64,000 nucleotides of DNA from Rhizobium acidisoli (GCF_002531755.2 NZ_CP034998.1:62001-126000), one strand, 5' to 3'; shown: positions 8,764 to 18,476, counted from the first letter of the stretch. Program-made: numbers and translations. The notes: a model not told the origin generated them from the letters alone.

Positions 8764-9651
8764 TCAGGGAACGATCAGCGTTCCGATGCCGTGCTCGGTG
8801 AAGATTTCGAGCAGGACGGAGTGGGCGGTCTTGCCGTTCAGGATAACGACGCCCTGGACGCCGGCCTTGATCGCATCGATGCAGGTCTCGACCTTCGGGA
8901 TCATACCGCCCGAGATCGTGCCGTCGGCGATCAGCGCATGGGCTTCGGCAACGGAGAGCTCCTTGATCAGCTGGCCGTTCTTGTCGAGCACGCCGGCCAC
9001 ATCGGTCAGGAACAGCAGCCGAGTGGCGTTCAGCGCGCCGGCAATGGCGCCGGCGAACGTGTCGGCGTTGATATTGTAGGTGGCGCCGTCGCGGCCGGGT
9101 GCGACCGGGGCGATCACCGGGATCATCTCCGAGCGGGCGAGCAGATCGAGCAGCGTGCGGTCGACCTCGACCACTTCGCCGACGAAGCCGAGATCGAGCA
9201 CGCGCTCGATGTTGGAATCCGGATCCTTGACGGTCTTGCGCGCCTTCTCGGCGAAGACCATGTTGCCGTCCTTGCCGCAAAGGCCGATCGCCCATTCGCC
9301 GGTCTGGTTGATCAGCGCGACGATTTCTTTGTTGATCGAGCCGGCCAGCACCATCTCGACGATCTCGACCGTCTTCTGGTCGGTGACGCGCAGCCCACCC
9401 TCGAATTTCGATTCGATGCCCATCTTGTTCAGCATGGCGCCGATCTGCGGGCCGCCGCCGTGGACGACGATCGGGTTGACGCCCGATTGCTTCAGGAGGG
9501 CGATGTCGCTGGCAAAGGCCTTGCCGAGCTCGGGATTGCCCATGGCGTGGCCGCCATATTTCACGACGATCGTCTTGTTTTCATAACGCTGCATGAAGGG
9601 CAGCGCCTTGGCCAGAAGCCGTGCCTGCAGTTCGCTTTCGGACTCGTTCAT
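8764..9651 (-). CDS. argB: Acetylglutamate kinase
   Basis: The 295-residue protein is full length for ArgB. It has the amino-acid-kinase motifs [10 protein letters not shown] near residue 35, [13 protein letters not shown] near residue 75, the glutamate-site segment [15 protein letters not shown], and [10 protein letters not shown] toward the C terminus. It phosphorylates N-acetyl-L-glutamate in arginine biosynthesis and is usually feedback-inhibited by arginine in this long form. The start [20 protein letters not shown] at 9651 was chosen over a longer open frame. It is divergent from the ECF sigma gene. Confidence 0.93.
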   Translation of the reverse strand: MNESESELQARLLAKALPFMQRYENKTIVVKYGGHAMGNPELGKAFASDIALLKQSGVNPIVVHGGGPQIGAMLNKMGIESKFEGGLRVTDQKTVEIVEMVLAGSINKEIVALINQTGEWAIGLCGKDGNMVFAEKARKTVKDPDSNIERVLDLGFVGEVVEVDRTLLDLLARSEMIPVIAPVAPGRDGATYNINADTFAGAIAGALNATRLLFLTDVAGVLDKNGQLIKELSVAEAHALIADGTISGGMIPKVETCIDAIKAGVQGVVILNGKTAHSVLLEIFTEHGIGTLIVP

Positions 9652-9794
9652 GGGGACCCCGCGGAATTGTTCGCGGCCTTTTATCGCAAGTTTCCGACAG
9701 AGGGAATAATCCAGAGGGCAATAGTTTTTCGTATCTGGCGCGGAGCCGGTGGCCTTTAGCGTCCGGCGCACCCAAGCATGAGATGAGGAACGGC

Positions 9795-10334
9795 ATGCAA
9801 GGCGATGAGATTGCAGACCTGATCGGCCGCGTCGCGCTCCGCGACCGCAGGGCCTTTGTGGCCCTTTACAATCAGACCGGGCCGAAACTTTTTGCCATCT
9901 GCCTGCGTATCTTGAAGGATCGCACGGAAGCCGAAGAAGCCCTGCAGGAAGTCTATATCAGCATCTGGCAGAGGGCCGGAAGCTACCAGTCAGCCACGGG
10001 TTCGTCCTCGGCCTGGTTGTCGGCGATCGCCCGTAACCGGTCGATCGACGCGTTGCGGTCGCGCAAGCCGGTCGCCGACGAAATCGACAGTGCCTATGAT
10101 CTTGCCGACGCCGCGCCCGACCCGGAAATGCAGACGGTGACGAAGGATGAAGGAAGGCGGATTGACACCTGCATGGAAGAGTTGGAAGCTGATCGTGCGG
10201 TCGCGGTGAAACGGGCTTATGTCGAAGGGCTGAGCTATCAGGAACTGGCCGATCAGTTTGGTGTCCCGCTGAACACGATGCGGACCTGGCTCAGGCGCAG
10301 CCTGTTGAAACTGAGAGAGTGCATGGAACGATGA
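9795..10334 (+). CDS. ECF-type RNA polymerase sigma factor
   Basis: The 179-residue protein has sigma region 2 ([18 protein letters not shown], then [18 protein letters not shown]) and region 4 ([18 protein letters not shown], then [16 protein letters not shown]) and nothing else, which is the ECF layout. The ATG at 9795 is preceded by GAGGAA. Its stop overlaps the start of the downstream anti-sigma gene by ATGA, and a secreted fasciclin gene follows. This sigma/RskA-like anti-sigma/fasciclin set suggests an envelope or redox stress regulon. The signal is not evident from sequence. Confidence 0.88.
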   Translation: MQGDEIADLIGRVALRDRRAFVALYNQTGPKLFAICLRILKDRTEAEEALQEVYISIWQRAGSYQSATGSSSAWLSAIARNRSIDALRSRKPVADEIDSAYDLADAAPDPEMQTVTKDEGRRIDTCMEELEADRAVAVKRAYVEGLSYQELADQFGVPLNTMRTWLRRSLLKLRECMER

Positions 10335-11050
10335 CATCGCCCGACAAAAGCAAGGGAGACCGCTCCCGCGACGAGGTTCTCGCCGGCGAATATGTGCTTG
10401 GCGTCCTGTCGCTGCAGGACCGGCGGGTGGTGGAAGAGCGCATGCGCCACGATCGGCCCTTTGCCGCGATCGTCAGCCGCTGGGAAACCAACCTTTCCGC
10501 CTTCAATGACGAGTATGAAACCGCCTCGCCGAACCGGGAAACCTTCAAGCAGATCGAGGCGCGGCTATTCGGCGATGCTGAAAAACCTGCATCCTTTTCG
10601 CAAGGCCTCTGGAATTCGGCGGTCTTCTGGCGCTCGCTGAGCTTTGCCTGCGTCGTCGTCGCTGTCAGCGCCGTGATCTTCGCCTCGGGCGTGGTGCCTG
10701 AGCCGCAGGGACCGACACCGCTGGTGGCCTCGCTTGCCGGCCAGAACAGCGCCATCAATCTTCTTGCCTCCTACGAGCTGCAGAGCGGCCGGCTGAAGAT
10801 CGTGCCGGTCGCCGCCGGCAAGCCGGAGGAGAAGTCGCTGGAACTCTGGCTGGTGCCCGGCAGCGGCCTGCCGAAATCGCTCGGCGTCTTCCAGCCGGGT
10901 GAGAGCGGCGAACTCGTCATTCCCGCCGATCTGCGCAGCAATCTCGCCGATGGTGCGACGCTTGCCGTCAGCCTCGAACCTTTCGGCGGCTCGCCGACCG
11001 GCCAGGCGACCGGTCCGGTGATCGCAAGCGGCGCCTTGCGCCGGCCATGA
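10331..11050 (+). CDS. RskA-type membrane anti-sigma factor
   Basis: The 239-residue protein has a cytoplasmic N-terminal helical part (LAGEYVLGVLSLQDRRVVEERM) typical of RskA anti-sigma factors, one transmembrane segment at about residues 100-122 (WRSLSFACVVVAVSAVIFAS), and a periplasmic C-terminal domain with the anti-sigma-K signature (LELWLVPGSGLPKSLGVF). No zinc-binding HxxxCxxC is present. It is translationally coupled to the sigma gene through ATGA and most likely holds that sigma factor inactive at the membrane until signalled. Confidence 0.85.
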   Translation: MTSPDKSKGDRSRDEVLAGEYVLGVLSLQDRRVVEERMRHDRPFAAIVSRWETNLSAFNDEYETASPNRETFKQIEARLFGDAEKPASFSQGLWNSAVFWRSLSFACVVVAVSAVIFASGVVPEPQGPTPLVASLAGQNSAINLLASYELQSGRLKIVPVAAGKPEEKSLELWLVPGSGLPKSLGVFQPGESGELVIPADLRSNLADGATLAVSLEPFGGSPTGQATGPVIASGALRRP

Positions 11051-11191
11051 TCGGGCGCCGGCCGTAATCGCGCCGGCCATAAAATCATTTTCACCTCGCT
11101 GAAACTCTTTGGCGTAAGCCGCCGTAGTTCGAAATGTCCGGACGACGCTCAGGCATAAAGCCCGCGGATGGTGTCCGGTGAGGAGAAAATC

Positions 11192-11746
11192 ATGATCAAG
11201 TCCGTATTGCGCGGTTTTGCGCTCGCCACCGCCCTGTCCGCTGTCGCCTTTGCCGCCGCCAAGAACCCGGAGGTCGGCGGTGCGCCGATGTTCGCCACCA
11301 AGAACATCATCGAAAACGCCGTAAATTCCAAGGATCACACGACGCTGGTCGCAGCCGTCAAGGCGGCCGGCCTGGTCAGCACCCTCGAGGGCAAGGGGCC
11401 CTTCACCGTCTTTGCGCCGACCAACGAAGCCTTCGCCGCCCTGCCGAAGGGCACCGTCGAGACGCTGCTGAAGCCGGAAAACAAGTCGACGCTCACCAAG
11501 GTTCTGACCTGTCATGTCGTTGCCGCCGATGCGATGGCCAAGACCGTTGCCAAGATGATCAAGGATGATGGCGGCGAGCACGACATCAAGACCGTCGGCG
11601 GATGCGTGCTGAAAGCCAAGGAAAGCATGGGCAAGATCACCCTGACCGACGAAAACGGCGGCGTCTCGCATGTGACGATCGCCGACGTCAAACAGTCGAA
11701 CGGCGTCATTCACGTCGTCGACAAGGTGCTGCTGCCGAAGATGTAA
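11192..11746 (+). CDS. Secreted fasciclin-domain protein
   Basis: The 184-residue protein has a signal peptide (MIKSVLRGFALATALSAVAF) and a single fasciclin (FAS1) domain with the conserved blocks TTLVAAVKAAGLVSTLEGKGPFTVFAPTNEAF, then VLTCHVVAADAM, and a C-terminal NGVIHVVDKVLLP. FAS1 proteins act in adhesion; in S. meliloti a fasciclin protein affects nodulation, but that role is only known for the family. GAGGAGAAAA precedes the ATG at 11192. It lies 141 bases after the anti-sigma gene and is probably part of the sigma regulon. Confidence 0.88.
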   Translation: MIKSVLRGFALATALSAVAFAAAKNPEVGGAPMFATKNIIENAVNSKDHTTLVAAVKAAGLVSTLEGKGPFTVFAPTNEAFAALPKGTVETLLKPENKSTLTKVLTCHVVAADAMAKTVAKMIKDDGGEHDIKTVGGCVLKAKESMGKITLTDENGGVSHVTIADVKQSNGVIHVVDKVLLPKM

Positions 11747-11843
11747 GCCCGCCCATCTTGGCAGGGCCCGGGGCGCTCTTCGGGGCGCCCCGGATACAGA
11801 CGGATGACTTATTGCGACTTCCGACCAGTTTTCCCGCGATGAG

Positions 11844-12920
11844 CTATCGGGCCGCTTCGGCTATTGGGAAAACGAGCGAGACGCTCACGCCGGCGTCGGG
11901 GGACGAGGTGACTTCGACCTTGGCGCGAGCGTTCTGTTTCAGCGACTGTACGATCATCGCGCTGAGTTTGCCCGGGTGCGGCCAAGTCACATCTTGTGGA
12001 AGGCCGACCCCGTTATCGGCGACGGTGATCCTGCACCCGGCATCGCTGACGACACAGCGCAGCGTGATTTCTCCGCCATCACGCCCCACGAAGGCATGTT
12101 TGAGCGTATTGGTCAGCAGTTCGTTGATGACCAACCCGGCGGGCATGGCCACATCGACCGAAACCGGCCAGGTGTCGACCTTCATGTCCAGCCGGATCCC
12201 TTCCACGGCATGAGCCGCCATGACCGAGGCGGCAATCTGGCTCACATAGGTTCCAAGATCGACTGTGGCGCCCTTCTCTTCGTCCGATAGCGAGCGATAC
12301 AACAGCGCCAGGGCCTCAATTCGCCCGGCAAGCCGTGCAAACCTTTCGCTTTCCTCGCTCTGTTGCGCATTGCGCGCCTCCATCCGGATCAGCGCCGTGA
12401 TCATCTGGAGATTGTTTTTCACGCGATGCTGAAGTTCGCGCAGAAGGACATCCTTCTCCGTCAGCAGTTCGCCGAAGCTTTGGTCAGCCGCCGCCTCATT
12501 GCGCGCCGCAAAGGCCACCAATCGGAACAGCGGGGTGTCATCATCGTTGACGATGGTATTCGACCAGACATCGATTATGGCAGTGCTTTCGGGTTCGGCC
12601 ACCAGCGAGAATGCGCCAATATACTCCTCGGCAGAGGTCACGGCGGCGGTGAGCGTCGCGCCTCCCGAAATAGCGGTGGAATTCAATTCGAGCTCGGACC
12701 AGGTCTTTCCCTCGACCTGCTTTGCGCTCAGCGCCGTCAGCCGTTCGAATTCGAGATTGACGTAGATCAGCGCTTCGTTGTCGCCGAGCTCGGAGACAGC
12801 CACGGCAAAGGGGACGTGATCGAGAAAGTGTCGAAACCGATGGTCATCAAGGGCTTCGGCCAGGTGGGGCAGGTTGCCGACGCCTTCCGGCGACAGCGGC
12901 TGGTCTTTGCTATCGGTCAT
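11844..12920 (-). CDS. PAS-domain sensor histidine kinase (HisKA_2/HWE-like)
   Basis: The approximately 358-residue protein has an N-terminal PAS-like region (FRHFLDHVPFAVAVSELGDN), then the H-box LLRELQHRVKNNLQMITALI with phospho-acceptor His165, and a C-terminal ATPase domain with LVINELLTNTLKHAF and VADNGVGLP. This H-box type belongs to the HisKA_2/HWE kinases common in rhizobia, often linked to general stress signalling. It has no transmembrane segment, so it is a cytosolic sensor. No response regulator is adjacent. The frame is open to a GTG at 12953; the true start is uncertain. Confidence 0.85.
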   Translation of the reverse strand: MTDSKDQPLSPEGVGNLPHLAEALDDHRFRHFLDHVPFAVAVSELGDNEALIYVNLEFERLTALSAKQVEGKTWSELELNSTAISGGATLTAAVTSAEEYIGAFSLVAEPESTAIIDVWSNTIVNDDDTPLFRLVAFAARNEAAADQSFGELLTEKDVLLRELQHRVKNNLQMITALIRMEARNAQQSEESERFARLAGRIEALALLYRSLSDEEKGATVDLGTYVSQIAASVMAAHAVEGIRLDMKVDTWPVSVDVAMPAGLVINELLTNTLKHAFVGRDGGEITLRCVVSDAGCRITVADNGVGLPQDVTWPHPGKLSAMIVQSLKQNARAKVEVTSSPDAGVSVSLVFPIAEAAR

Positions 12921-13096
12921 CTCATTACTCGCGCACGCGGACTGCTCTTGCACCGCCTGGGATGGAGGGTTGCTTTAAAAACTCCGGGGACGCAAGTGCA
13001 ATCACCGCCGGTCCGCTTACCCAAGCAATTTCACCAATGCATGTCGCCCGGAAGTGTGCAGCGGTTCCGCGAACGACATGCATCAAGACAAAGAGC

Positions 13097-13138
13097 TAAA
13101 GCGCGTCGCGTGGATCAAGTTCGATGCGACGCGCTTTA
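13097..13138. repeat. Rhizobial palindromic repeat hairpin
   Basis: A perfect 13-bp inverted repeat, TAAAGCGCGTCGC (13097-13109) with its complement at 13126-13138 and a 16-base loop, sits between two genes transcribed in the same direction. The GCGCGTCGC block with a GATCAAGTTCGAT loop is familiar from many Rhizobium intergenic spacers. It may act as the 3' end of the gene at 13186-13461. Confidence 0.6.
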
Positions 13139-13185
13139 TGCGACGATAATCAAGATCCGAACCCTTCGGGCCAAACCCGGCAGGG

Positions 13186-13461
13186 TTATGCCCGGTCATA
13201 GGTAAACGAGGTCAGCAGCGTCGTCACGAAATTGCTCGCCCGTTCCTTGACCAAGACCTCTGTCCATTCATCCGTGCCGCGCAGCCGCAAGTCCGTGTAA
13301 ATGCTGTCCACGGCTGCCTCTTCGATACGCTTGATGTGCGTCTTGAACGAAGCCTCGCCGCCACCGTGATACATGTCCCTGATAACCATGCGGAGAATCT
13401 CCTGAATGGCGATCTGCCAGGCCGTATTGATCGACTGGATTTCCTTGATTTCGTCTGCCAT
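13186..13461 (-). CDS. Small conserved hypothetical protein
   Basis: The 91-residue protein is mostly helical (MADEIKEIQSINTAWQIAIQ, then ILRMVIRDMYHGGGEASFKT) with no signal peptide, cysteine or recognised motif. A plausible purine-rich stretch (AGGAAGCTTGA) precedes the ATG at 13461. It is followed downstream by the 13-bp palindrome and preceded by another small gene on the same strand. I do not recognise its function. Confidence 0.6.
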   Translation of the reverse strand: MADEIKEIQSINTAWQIAIQEILRMVIRDMYHGGGEASFKTHIKRIEEAAVDSIYTDLRLRGTDEWTEVLVKERASNFVTTLLTSFTYDRA

Positions 13462-13505
13462 TCAAGCTTCCTTTAGGATGAGTTCACGGTCGGCACGGTG
13501 TGGGG

Positions 13506-13730
13506 TCAGCCGGCCCGGGCGCGCCTTGCAACAAGGACGGCCGTTGCTGAGGCCCGGTCGCTGCGTTCCCTGGAAAGCCGCGCCTCGCGAAGCCGCAAGG
13601 TCTTTGCCTGTTGCGATTGGACGTCGGATTCGAGCTCCTCGACCGCCTTGTTTTTTGCGAAGAACTGGCTCTGGACATTGCCGAAGGCAATCTCCGCCCG
13701 CTGGCGGGATTTGCTGAATGTCTCTGTCAT
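13506..13730 (-). CDS. Small coiled-coil hypothetical protein
   Basis: The 74-residue protein starts MTETFSKSRQRAEIAFGNVQ and is a charged, heptad-rich helix (AVEELESDVQSQQAKTLRLR) ending in a basic tail (ASATAVLVARRARAG). It looks like a small cytosolic coiled-coil protein of unknown function. The open frame extends further upstream across the csp terminator, so the internal ATG at 13730 is the only sensible start. It lies between the terminator and the 91-residue gene. Confidence 0.55.
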   Translation of the reverse strand: MTETFSKSRQRAEIAFGNVQSQFFAKNKAVEELESDVQSQQAKTLRLREARLSRERSDRASATAVLVARRARAG

Positions 13731-13771
13731 GGTTGATCCGATACTGAGGGCTCGTGAGGGCGAGCGAAAAC

Positions 13772-13799
13772 AAAAAGGCCAGGCAGATCGCCTGGCCTT
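13772..13799 (-). terminator. Rho-independent terminator of the cold shock gene
   Basis: A perfect 10-bp stem, AAGGCCAGGC (13775-13784) with GCCTGGCCTT (13790-13799), has a 5-base loop. On the minus strand it is followed by TTTTTG, a proper U-tract. It lies about 65 bases after the csp stop codon. Confidence 0.8.
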
Positions 13800-13862
13800 G
13801 AATGGATAACGTGCTTCCGGCAGTGCCAGTACATCCGTGGTCAAAGGAAAGCAGATATCGAT

Positions 13863-14072
13863 TTAAGCGTTTTGGAGATTGCAAGCGGACATCTTGCCCG
13901 ACTTGTTGTCACGCTCGAGATCGAAACCGATCTTCTGGCCTTCGACGAGTTCGCGCATTCCGGCGCGCTCGACGGCGGAGATGTGAACGAAGGCGTCAGC
14001 GCCGCCGTTGTCAGGCTGAATGAAGCCGAAGCCCTTGGTGGAGTTGAACCATTTAACGGTGCCAGTGGTCAT
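13863..14072 (-). CDS. cspA: Cold shock protein (CspA family)
   Basis: The 69-residue OB-fold protein has both RNA-binding motifs: KGFGFIQPD (RNP1) and DAFVHIS (RNP2), beginning [18 protein letters not shown]. It binds single-stranded RNA/DNA and acts as an RNA chaperone. A perfect terminator follows, and the upstream spacer is long, which suits the structured leaders of csp genes, though I did not identify a specific cold-box. The symbol is generic: rhizobia carry several csp paralogues. Confidence 0.9.
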   Translation of the reverse strand: MTTGTVKWFNSTKGFGFIQPDNGGADAFVHISAVERAGMRELVEGQKIGFDLERDNKSGKMSACNLQNA

Positions 14073-14431
14073 GATGAACCCTTTCATAGCAATATTGAAG
14101 AACCGCAGCGCCAAGGGCGATACGGATGGTGATAGCGATTTTTGAAAGGAAGTTCGTTCAGGCCGCGGTGCCAATCGCGCGATAACCAAGCCAGCAAGCA
14201 AAATTCGATAGTCGTCATGTAATGTAACGAACGCGCGTCGTCAACCGTTAGTTTTTCATCGCCACTAGATTCAACCTTTGGATGCTCAGGCGACCTTTGC
14301 ACCAAATCGGACTCTGCCGAGCGAAAAACCGCGGATCCGAAACTGCAAGAGGGCGCTTCCGAACGGGCGGGACTCCCGCGTCGCCGGACATCCCGCAGCC
14401 GTCGGCAAGCGCTGGGCCAGCCGGCGCCCCT
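14073..14431. other. Intergenic region: csp leader and engB 3' side
   Basis: This 359-base stretch holds the csp 5' leader and promoter (transcribed leftwards) and the region after engB. The part at 14180-14280 is AT-richer than its surroundings. I found no convincing gene, and no promoter boxes I would assign with confidence. Confidence 0.4.
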
Positions 14432-15085
14432 TTATTTCCAGCGGGCGACGCCCACGGTTTCGCCGATCGCCTGGCGCAGATCGTCCAGCCCGTCACCCTT
14501 TTCCGACGAGGTGGACAGCACGCCGGGATAGGCGGCCGGGCGCTTGCGGATCTTTTCCGCGGTCTCGGCAAGCAGCTTCGGCACGGCCGGCGCCTTGATC
14601 TTGTCGGTCTTGGTCAGCACGATCTGATAGGAGACGGCCGCCTTGTCGAGCAGGTCGAGCACGTCGTCGTCGTTCTTCTTGATGCCGTGGCGGCTGTCGA
14701 TCAGCACATAGACGCGCTTCAGCGTCGCGCGGCCGCGCAGATAGTCGAAAACCAGCTTGGTCCACTTGTCGACCTGCTCCTTCGGCGCCTGCGCATAACC
14801 ATAGCCGGGCATGTCGACGATCGCCATCGGCGGCATGTCGCCGCTTTCGCCGGAATAACCGTCCGGAACGAAATAATTGAGCTCCTGGGTGCGCCCCGGC
14901 GTGTTCGAGGTGCGCGCCAGCCCCTTCTGGCCGACAAGCGCATTGATCAGCGACGACTTGCCGACATTGGAACGGCCGGCAAAGGCCACCTCAAGCGGCC
15001 CTTCCGGCGGCAGGAAGTTGAGCGAGGGTACGCCGCGGATGAAGATCCATGGGTGGCCGAAGAGCGGCTTTTCGGTTTCGGGCAT
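14432..15085 (-). CDS. engB: Ribosome-biogenesis GTP-binding protein EngB (YihA/YsxC)
   Basis: The 217-residue TRAFAC GTPase has G1 [20 protein letters not shown]3 [10 protein letters not shown]4 LTKTDK and the G5-like STSS near the C terminus. It acts in large-subunit assembly. I chose the ATG at 15085 ([20 protein letters not shown]), which matches the normal family start; a TTG 22 codons upstream is possible. In related rhizobia engB usually lies close to yidC; here a TetR/methyltransferase pair occupies the space between them. Confidence 0.92.
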   Translation of the reverse strand: MPETEKPLFGHPWIFIRGVPSLNFLPPEGPLEVAFAGRSNVGKSSLINALVGQKGLARTSNTPGRTQELNYFVPDGYSGESGDMPPMAIVDMPGYGYAQAPKEQVDKWTKLVFDYLRGRATLKRVYVLIDSRHGIKKNDDDVLDLLDKAAVSYQIVLTKTDKIKAPAVPKLLAETAEKIRKRPAAYPGVLSTSSEKGDGLDDLRQAIGETVGVARWK

Positions 15086-15200
15086 GCGGGCTCTGCAATC
15101 TCCGGGTTCTGTCTCTTCACCGGGCTTCGTGGTTTTGAAGGGAGATGTCAAGCTTTGAGGCGGTTTGCAGCCTATTGCCAGCCGACGGTCTTACATCTCA

Positions 15201-15830
15201 TCACGCACCCAGGCTGACAAGGTAGGCGCAAAGCATATCGGCCATTGCCTCCGAATAGGCTTCCACGTCTTTACTCTTCCGCGGCCTTTCGGAGAAATCC
15301 TTTCCGACGGTCGTCAGGGTGGTCATCATCACGTCGCCGGCGAGCGCACGGGCTGTCTCGGGGAGGGCGGGAAGCACCTCCTTCAGGAACGCCTCGATCA
15401 CGGGATCGCCCGCCTGTCGCGCCTCCCGGGCTTCCGGCGCATCCCTGTAAAGGGGAGCGGCATCGCCGAGCGCCACACGGACGGCGGCTTCTTCGCACTC
15501 CGATCGAATAAAAGCCTGGACCAATCGGCGCACCCGGCGAAGCGGCGGCTCCGACCGGTCGTTGAGGATCTCGCTGAGAAGACCGGTGGTCTCGCGCCAC
15601 TCGTCGCTCTGCAGCCGAAACAGGATCGCCGCCTTGTTCGGAAAATATTGGTAGAGCGACCCAACGCTGACGCCTGCTTTCTCAGCCACGCGGGCAGTGG
15701 TGAAGCGGTGCGCGCCTTGCTGTCCCAAAACCTGAACAGCGGCCTGCAGAATAGCCGAAACGAGTTCGTTCGACCGCGCCTGCTTGGGGTGCTTTCGTGA
15801 GGATATTCCGGAGCTTGGGCGATCGGCCAT
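15201..15830 (-). CDS. TetR-family transcriptional regulator
   Basis: The 209-residue protein has a basic N terminus (RKHPKQARSNELVSAILQAA) and a TetR helix-turn-helix (FTTARVAEKAGVSVGSLYQYFPNKAAILF), followed by a helical ligand-binding domain. The ATG at 15830 gives MADRPSSGISSRK. It is divergent from the O-methyltransferase gene with an 89-base spacer containing a candidate inverted repeat, so it probably represses that gene and itself. Its ligand is unknown. Confidence 0.85.
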   Translation of the reverse strand: MADRPSSGISSRKHPKQARSNELVSAILQAAVQVLGQQGAHRFTTARVAEKAGVSVGSLYQYFPNKAAILFRLQSDEWRETTGLLSEILNDRSEPPLRRVRRLVQAFIRSECEEAAVRVALGDAAPLYRDAPEAREARQAGDPVIEAFLKEVLPALPETARALAGDVMMTTLTTVGKDFSERPRKSKDVEAYSEAMADMLCAYLVSLGA

Positions 15831-15847
15831 TTCCAGGTTCCCGGATG

Positions 15848-15874
15848 CGATTAGCGAATGCGACGAATTAATCG
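15848..15874. promoter_or_regulatory. Candidate TetR operator
   Basis: CGATTA (15848-15853) and TAATCG (15869-15874) form an inverted repeat with 15 bases between the arms, in the spacer between the divergent TetR and methyltransferase genes. The size fits TetR operators, but the arms are short and there is only one copy. Confidence 0.35.
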
Positions 15875-15919
15875 TATTTTCCCGATCGGCACAACAACTC
15901 TCTCGACAAAGGATTTGCC

Positions 15920-16576
15920 ATGACCACGTTAACGACCGCACCGCTCGCGCCGCTGCTCGAGCATTTGTTCGAAGAGGCCGACAAGGCGACGAGCCCCGGC
16001 CTGGCGGCATTGCCGCGGGAGGAGCGGGATCGCCTCTTCCACAGCAAGACGGAATACCGCAGTTTCTACGGGCTGATAAAGGACCTGTGGCTGCCCGTGT
16101 CGCGCCAAACCGGCGAGCTGCTCTATATGCTGGCACGCGCCAGCGGAGCACGAGTGATCGTCGAGTTCGGCACGTCGTTCGGCATTTCCACGCTCTATCT
16201 CGCCGCCGCATTGCGCGATAACGGCGGCGGCTGGCTGATCACCACCGAGTTCGAGCCTGACAAGGTCGCCAGAGCGAGGCAGAACCTTGCGGCGGCAGGA
16301 CTGGCCGATCTCGTCGAGTTTCGGCAGGGCGATGCGCTTGAAACCCTTGGCGCCGATCTTCCCGGCAGCATCGATCTGGTCCTGATGGACGGCGCAAAGT
16401 CGCTCTATTTGGAGATTTTGCAGATCCTGGAAGGCCGCCTCCGGCAGGGCGCGATTGTCATCGCCGACGATGTGGACGCCTGCCCGGAATACCTCGGCCA
16501 CGTGCGTACGCCTGGCCGCGGCTACATGTCGACGCCGTTTTCCGAAGACATCGAACTTTCCATGCGCGCCGCCTGA
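15920..16576 (+). CDS. Class I SAM-dependent O-methyltransferase
   Basis: The 218-residue protein has a Rossmann methyltransferase core: VIVEFGTSFGISTLYLAAAL (motif I), ITTEFEPDKVARARQNL (acidic end of beta 2) and LVLMDGAKSLYLEIL (motif IV), as in the YrrM/caffeoyl-CoA O-methyltransferase-like group. The substrate is unknown. It is controlled by the divergent TetR gene and closed by a strong hairpin. The pair looks like a small regulated detoxification or modification cassette set between engB and yidC. Confidence 0.8.
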   Translation: MTTLTTAPLAPLLEHLFEEADKATSPGLAALPREERDRLFHSKTEYRSFYGLIKDLWLPVSRQTGELLYMLARASGARVIVEFGTSFGISTLYLAAALRDNGGGWLITTEFEPDKVARARQNLAAAGLADLVEFRQGDALETLGADLPGSIDLVLMDGAKSLYLEILQILEGRLRQGAIVIADDVDACPEYLGHVRTPGRGYMSTPFSEDIELSMRAA

Positions 16577-16615
16577 AGCCGCGTCGGCGCAGGGCGGTTG
16601 TCCACGGATACGAAC

Positions 16616-16645
16616 AGAAAAGCCCCGCCGGAGCGGGGCTTTTCT
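16616..16645. terminator. Strong bidirectional Rho-independent terminator
   Basis: A perfect 13-bp stem, AGAAAAGCCCCGC (16616-16628) with its complement (16633-16645) and a 4-base loop, separates the methyltransferase from convergent yidC. The stem base supplies T- or A-tracts on either strand, so it can end both transcripts. Confidence 0.8.
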
Positions 16646-16679
16646 GTAGCACTTTAACCTGCTGCAATAGGCAGCTGCA

Positions 16680-18476
16680 TCATTTCGACGGCGCCGTTTT
16701 TCGCCGGAACAGGCCCTTCAGATTGTCGAAGAGTTCGACCTTGACGCCCTGGCGCTTCATGATCACCGACTGCTGGATCACCGAGAGCGTGTTGTTCCAG
16801 GCCCAGTAGATGACCAGGCCGGCCGGGAAGCTTGCCAGCATGAACATGAACACCAGCGGCATCCAGGTGAAGATCATCGCCTGCGTCGGATCGGGCGGCG
16901 TCGGGTTCATGCGCATCTGCAGGAACATGGTGACGCCCATGATCAGCGGCCAGACGCCGAGATGCAGGATGGTCGGCGCTTCGAAGGGCAGCAGGCCGAA
17001 CAGATTGACGATCGTCGTCGGATCGGGGGCCGAAAGGTCCTTGATCCAGCCGAAGAACGGCGCGTGCCGCATCTCGATGGTGATGTAGATCACCTTGTAG
17101 AGCGAGAAGAAGATCGGGATCTGCAGCGCCACCGGCCAGCAGCCGGCGATCGGGTTGATCTTCTCTTCCTTGTAGAGCTGCATCGTCGCCTGCTGCAGCC
17201 CCATGCGGTCGTCGGCGAATTTCGCCTTCAACTCCTCCATCTTCGGCTGCATGCGCTTCATGTTCGCCATCGAAGCATATTGCTTGCTGGCGAGCGGGAA
17301 GAACAGCGCCTTGACGACGATGGTGGTGCACAGGATCGCCACGCCGAAATTGCCGAAGAAGCGATAGAAGAAGTCCATCAGCTTGAACATCGGCTTGGTG
17401 ATGAAATAGAACCAGCCCCAGTCGATCAGCCGGTCGAACTTCGGGATCGAATAGCTGGTCTCGTAGCCGTCGATGACGGGCACTTCCTTGGCGCCGGCGA
17501 AGACGAGGTTCTTGAGCTCGATCGATTGGCCCGGTGCAACGGTGAAGGCATCGTCCTTGTAGTCGGCCTGATAGCGCGGCTGACCATCGGCAAAATGCGA
17601 GAAGCGTGCTTCATAGGCCGATGTCTGCGGCGGAATGATCGTCGCGGCCCAGTATTTGTCGGTAATGCCAAGCCAGCCGCCGGTGGATTTCGGCGGCATG
17701 ACGGCTTCTTTCTCGGCGGCGGTATATTTGGTTTCGACGAGCCCGTCATCGCCGATGACGCCGATGAAGCCTTCATGCAGCACGTAGACGGAGGGCGTCG
17801 TCGGCTTGTTGTAACGCGTCACGCGGCCGTAGGAAGACAGTGATACCGGAGCCTGGCCGGTATTTTCGACCTTGTCGGCGACGGTGAACATGTAGCGTTC
17901 GTCGACGGAAATCGTCCGCGTAAAGGTCAGGCCCTTGTCATTGGTATAGGAGAGCGTCACCGGCGTCTTGTCGGTGAGCTTGGCGCCCTCGGGCGCCGTC
18001 CAGAGCGTCGAGGCGCCGGGAACGTTGCCCGTGGCGTCGCTGCCGATATAGCCGAGCTCGGTGAAGTAACCGTCCTTGGTTTCCGCCGGGCTGAACAGGG
18101 TGATGGTTGGGCTCGAGTCGTCGACGGTCTCGTGATAGCCCTTGAGTTTCAGGTCGTCGAGCCGGGCGCCGGCGAGGTTGATCGAGCCGGAAAGCGCAGG
18201 CGTATCGATGACGACGCGCGGGTTCTTTGCCAGCGCCTGTTCGAGCGTCGCCGTGGCGACGGCCTGACCGGAGGGGGCGGTCCCACTCGTCGGGGCCGGC
18301 GCCGCGCCGTTTGCTGCGGGCTGCTGCACCTGTTCGGTCTTCTGCTGCGCCTTCTGGGCTTCCTGCGCCTTGCGCTGGGCCTCGATGCGCGGATTCATAT
18401 AGAGAAACTGCCAGCCGAGGACGATCAGCACCGAGAGAGCGATCGCAATGAAGTAATTGCGGTTTTTTTCCATCAT
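16680..18476 (-). CDS. yidC: Membrane protein insertase YidC
   Basis: The 598-residue protein has an N-terminal membrane anchor ([20 protein letters not shown]), a Pro/Gln/Ala-rich linker, a large periplasmic P1 domain, and the conserved C-terminal insertase core with transmembrane segments (for example [20 protein letters not shown] and the [20 protein letters not shown] region). It inserts inner-membrane proteins with or without SecYEG. Its start overlaps the rnpA stop by ATGA, giving the classical rpmH-rnpA-yidC operon. Confidence 0.96.
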   Translation of the reverse strand: MMEKNRNYFIAIALSVLIVLGWQFLYMNPRIEAQRKAQEAQKAQQKTEQVQQPAANGAAPAPTSGTAPSGQAVATATLEQALAKNPRVVIDTPALSGSINLAGARLDDLKLKGYHETVDDSSPTITLFSPAETKDGYFTELGYIGSDATGNVPGASTLWTAPEGAKLTDKTPVTLSYTNDKGLTFTRTISVDERYMFTVADKVENTGQAPVSLSSYGRVTRYNKPTTPSVYVLHEGFIGVIGDDGLVETKYTAAEKEAVMPPKSTGGWLGITDKYWAATIIPPQTSAYEARFSHFADGQPRYQADYKDDAFTVAPGQSIELKNLVFAGAKEVPVIDGYETSYSIPKFDRLIDWGWFYFITKPMFKLMDFFYRFFGNFGVAILCTTIVVKALFFPLASKQYASMANMKRMQPKMEELKAKFADDRMGLQQATMQLYKEEKINPIAGCWPVALQIPIFFSLYKVIYITIEMRHAPFFGWIKDLSAPDPTTIVNLFGLLPFEAPTILHLGVWPLIMGVTMFLQMRMNPTPPDPTQAMIFTWMPLVFMFMLASFPAGLVIYWAWNNTLSVIQQSVIMKRQGVKVELFDNLKGLFRRKTAPSK

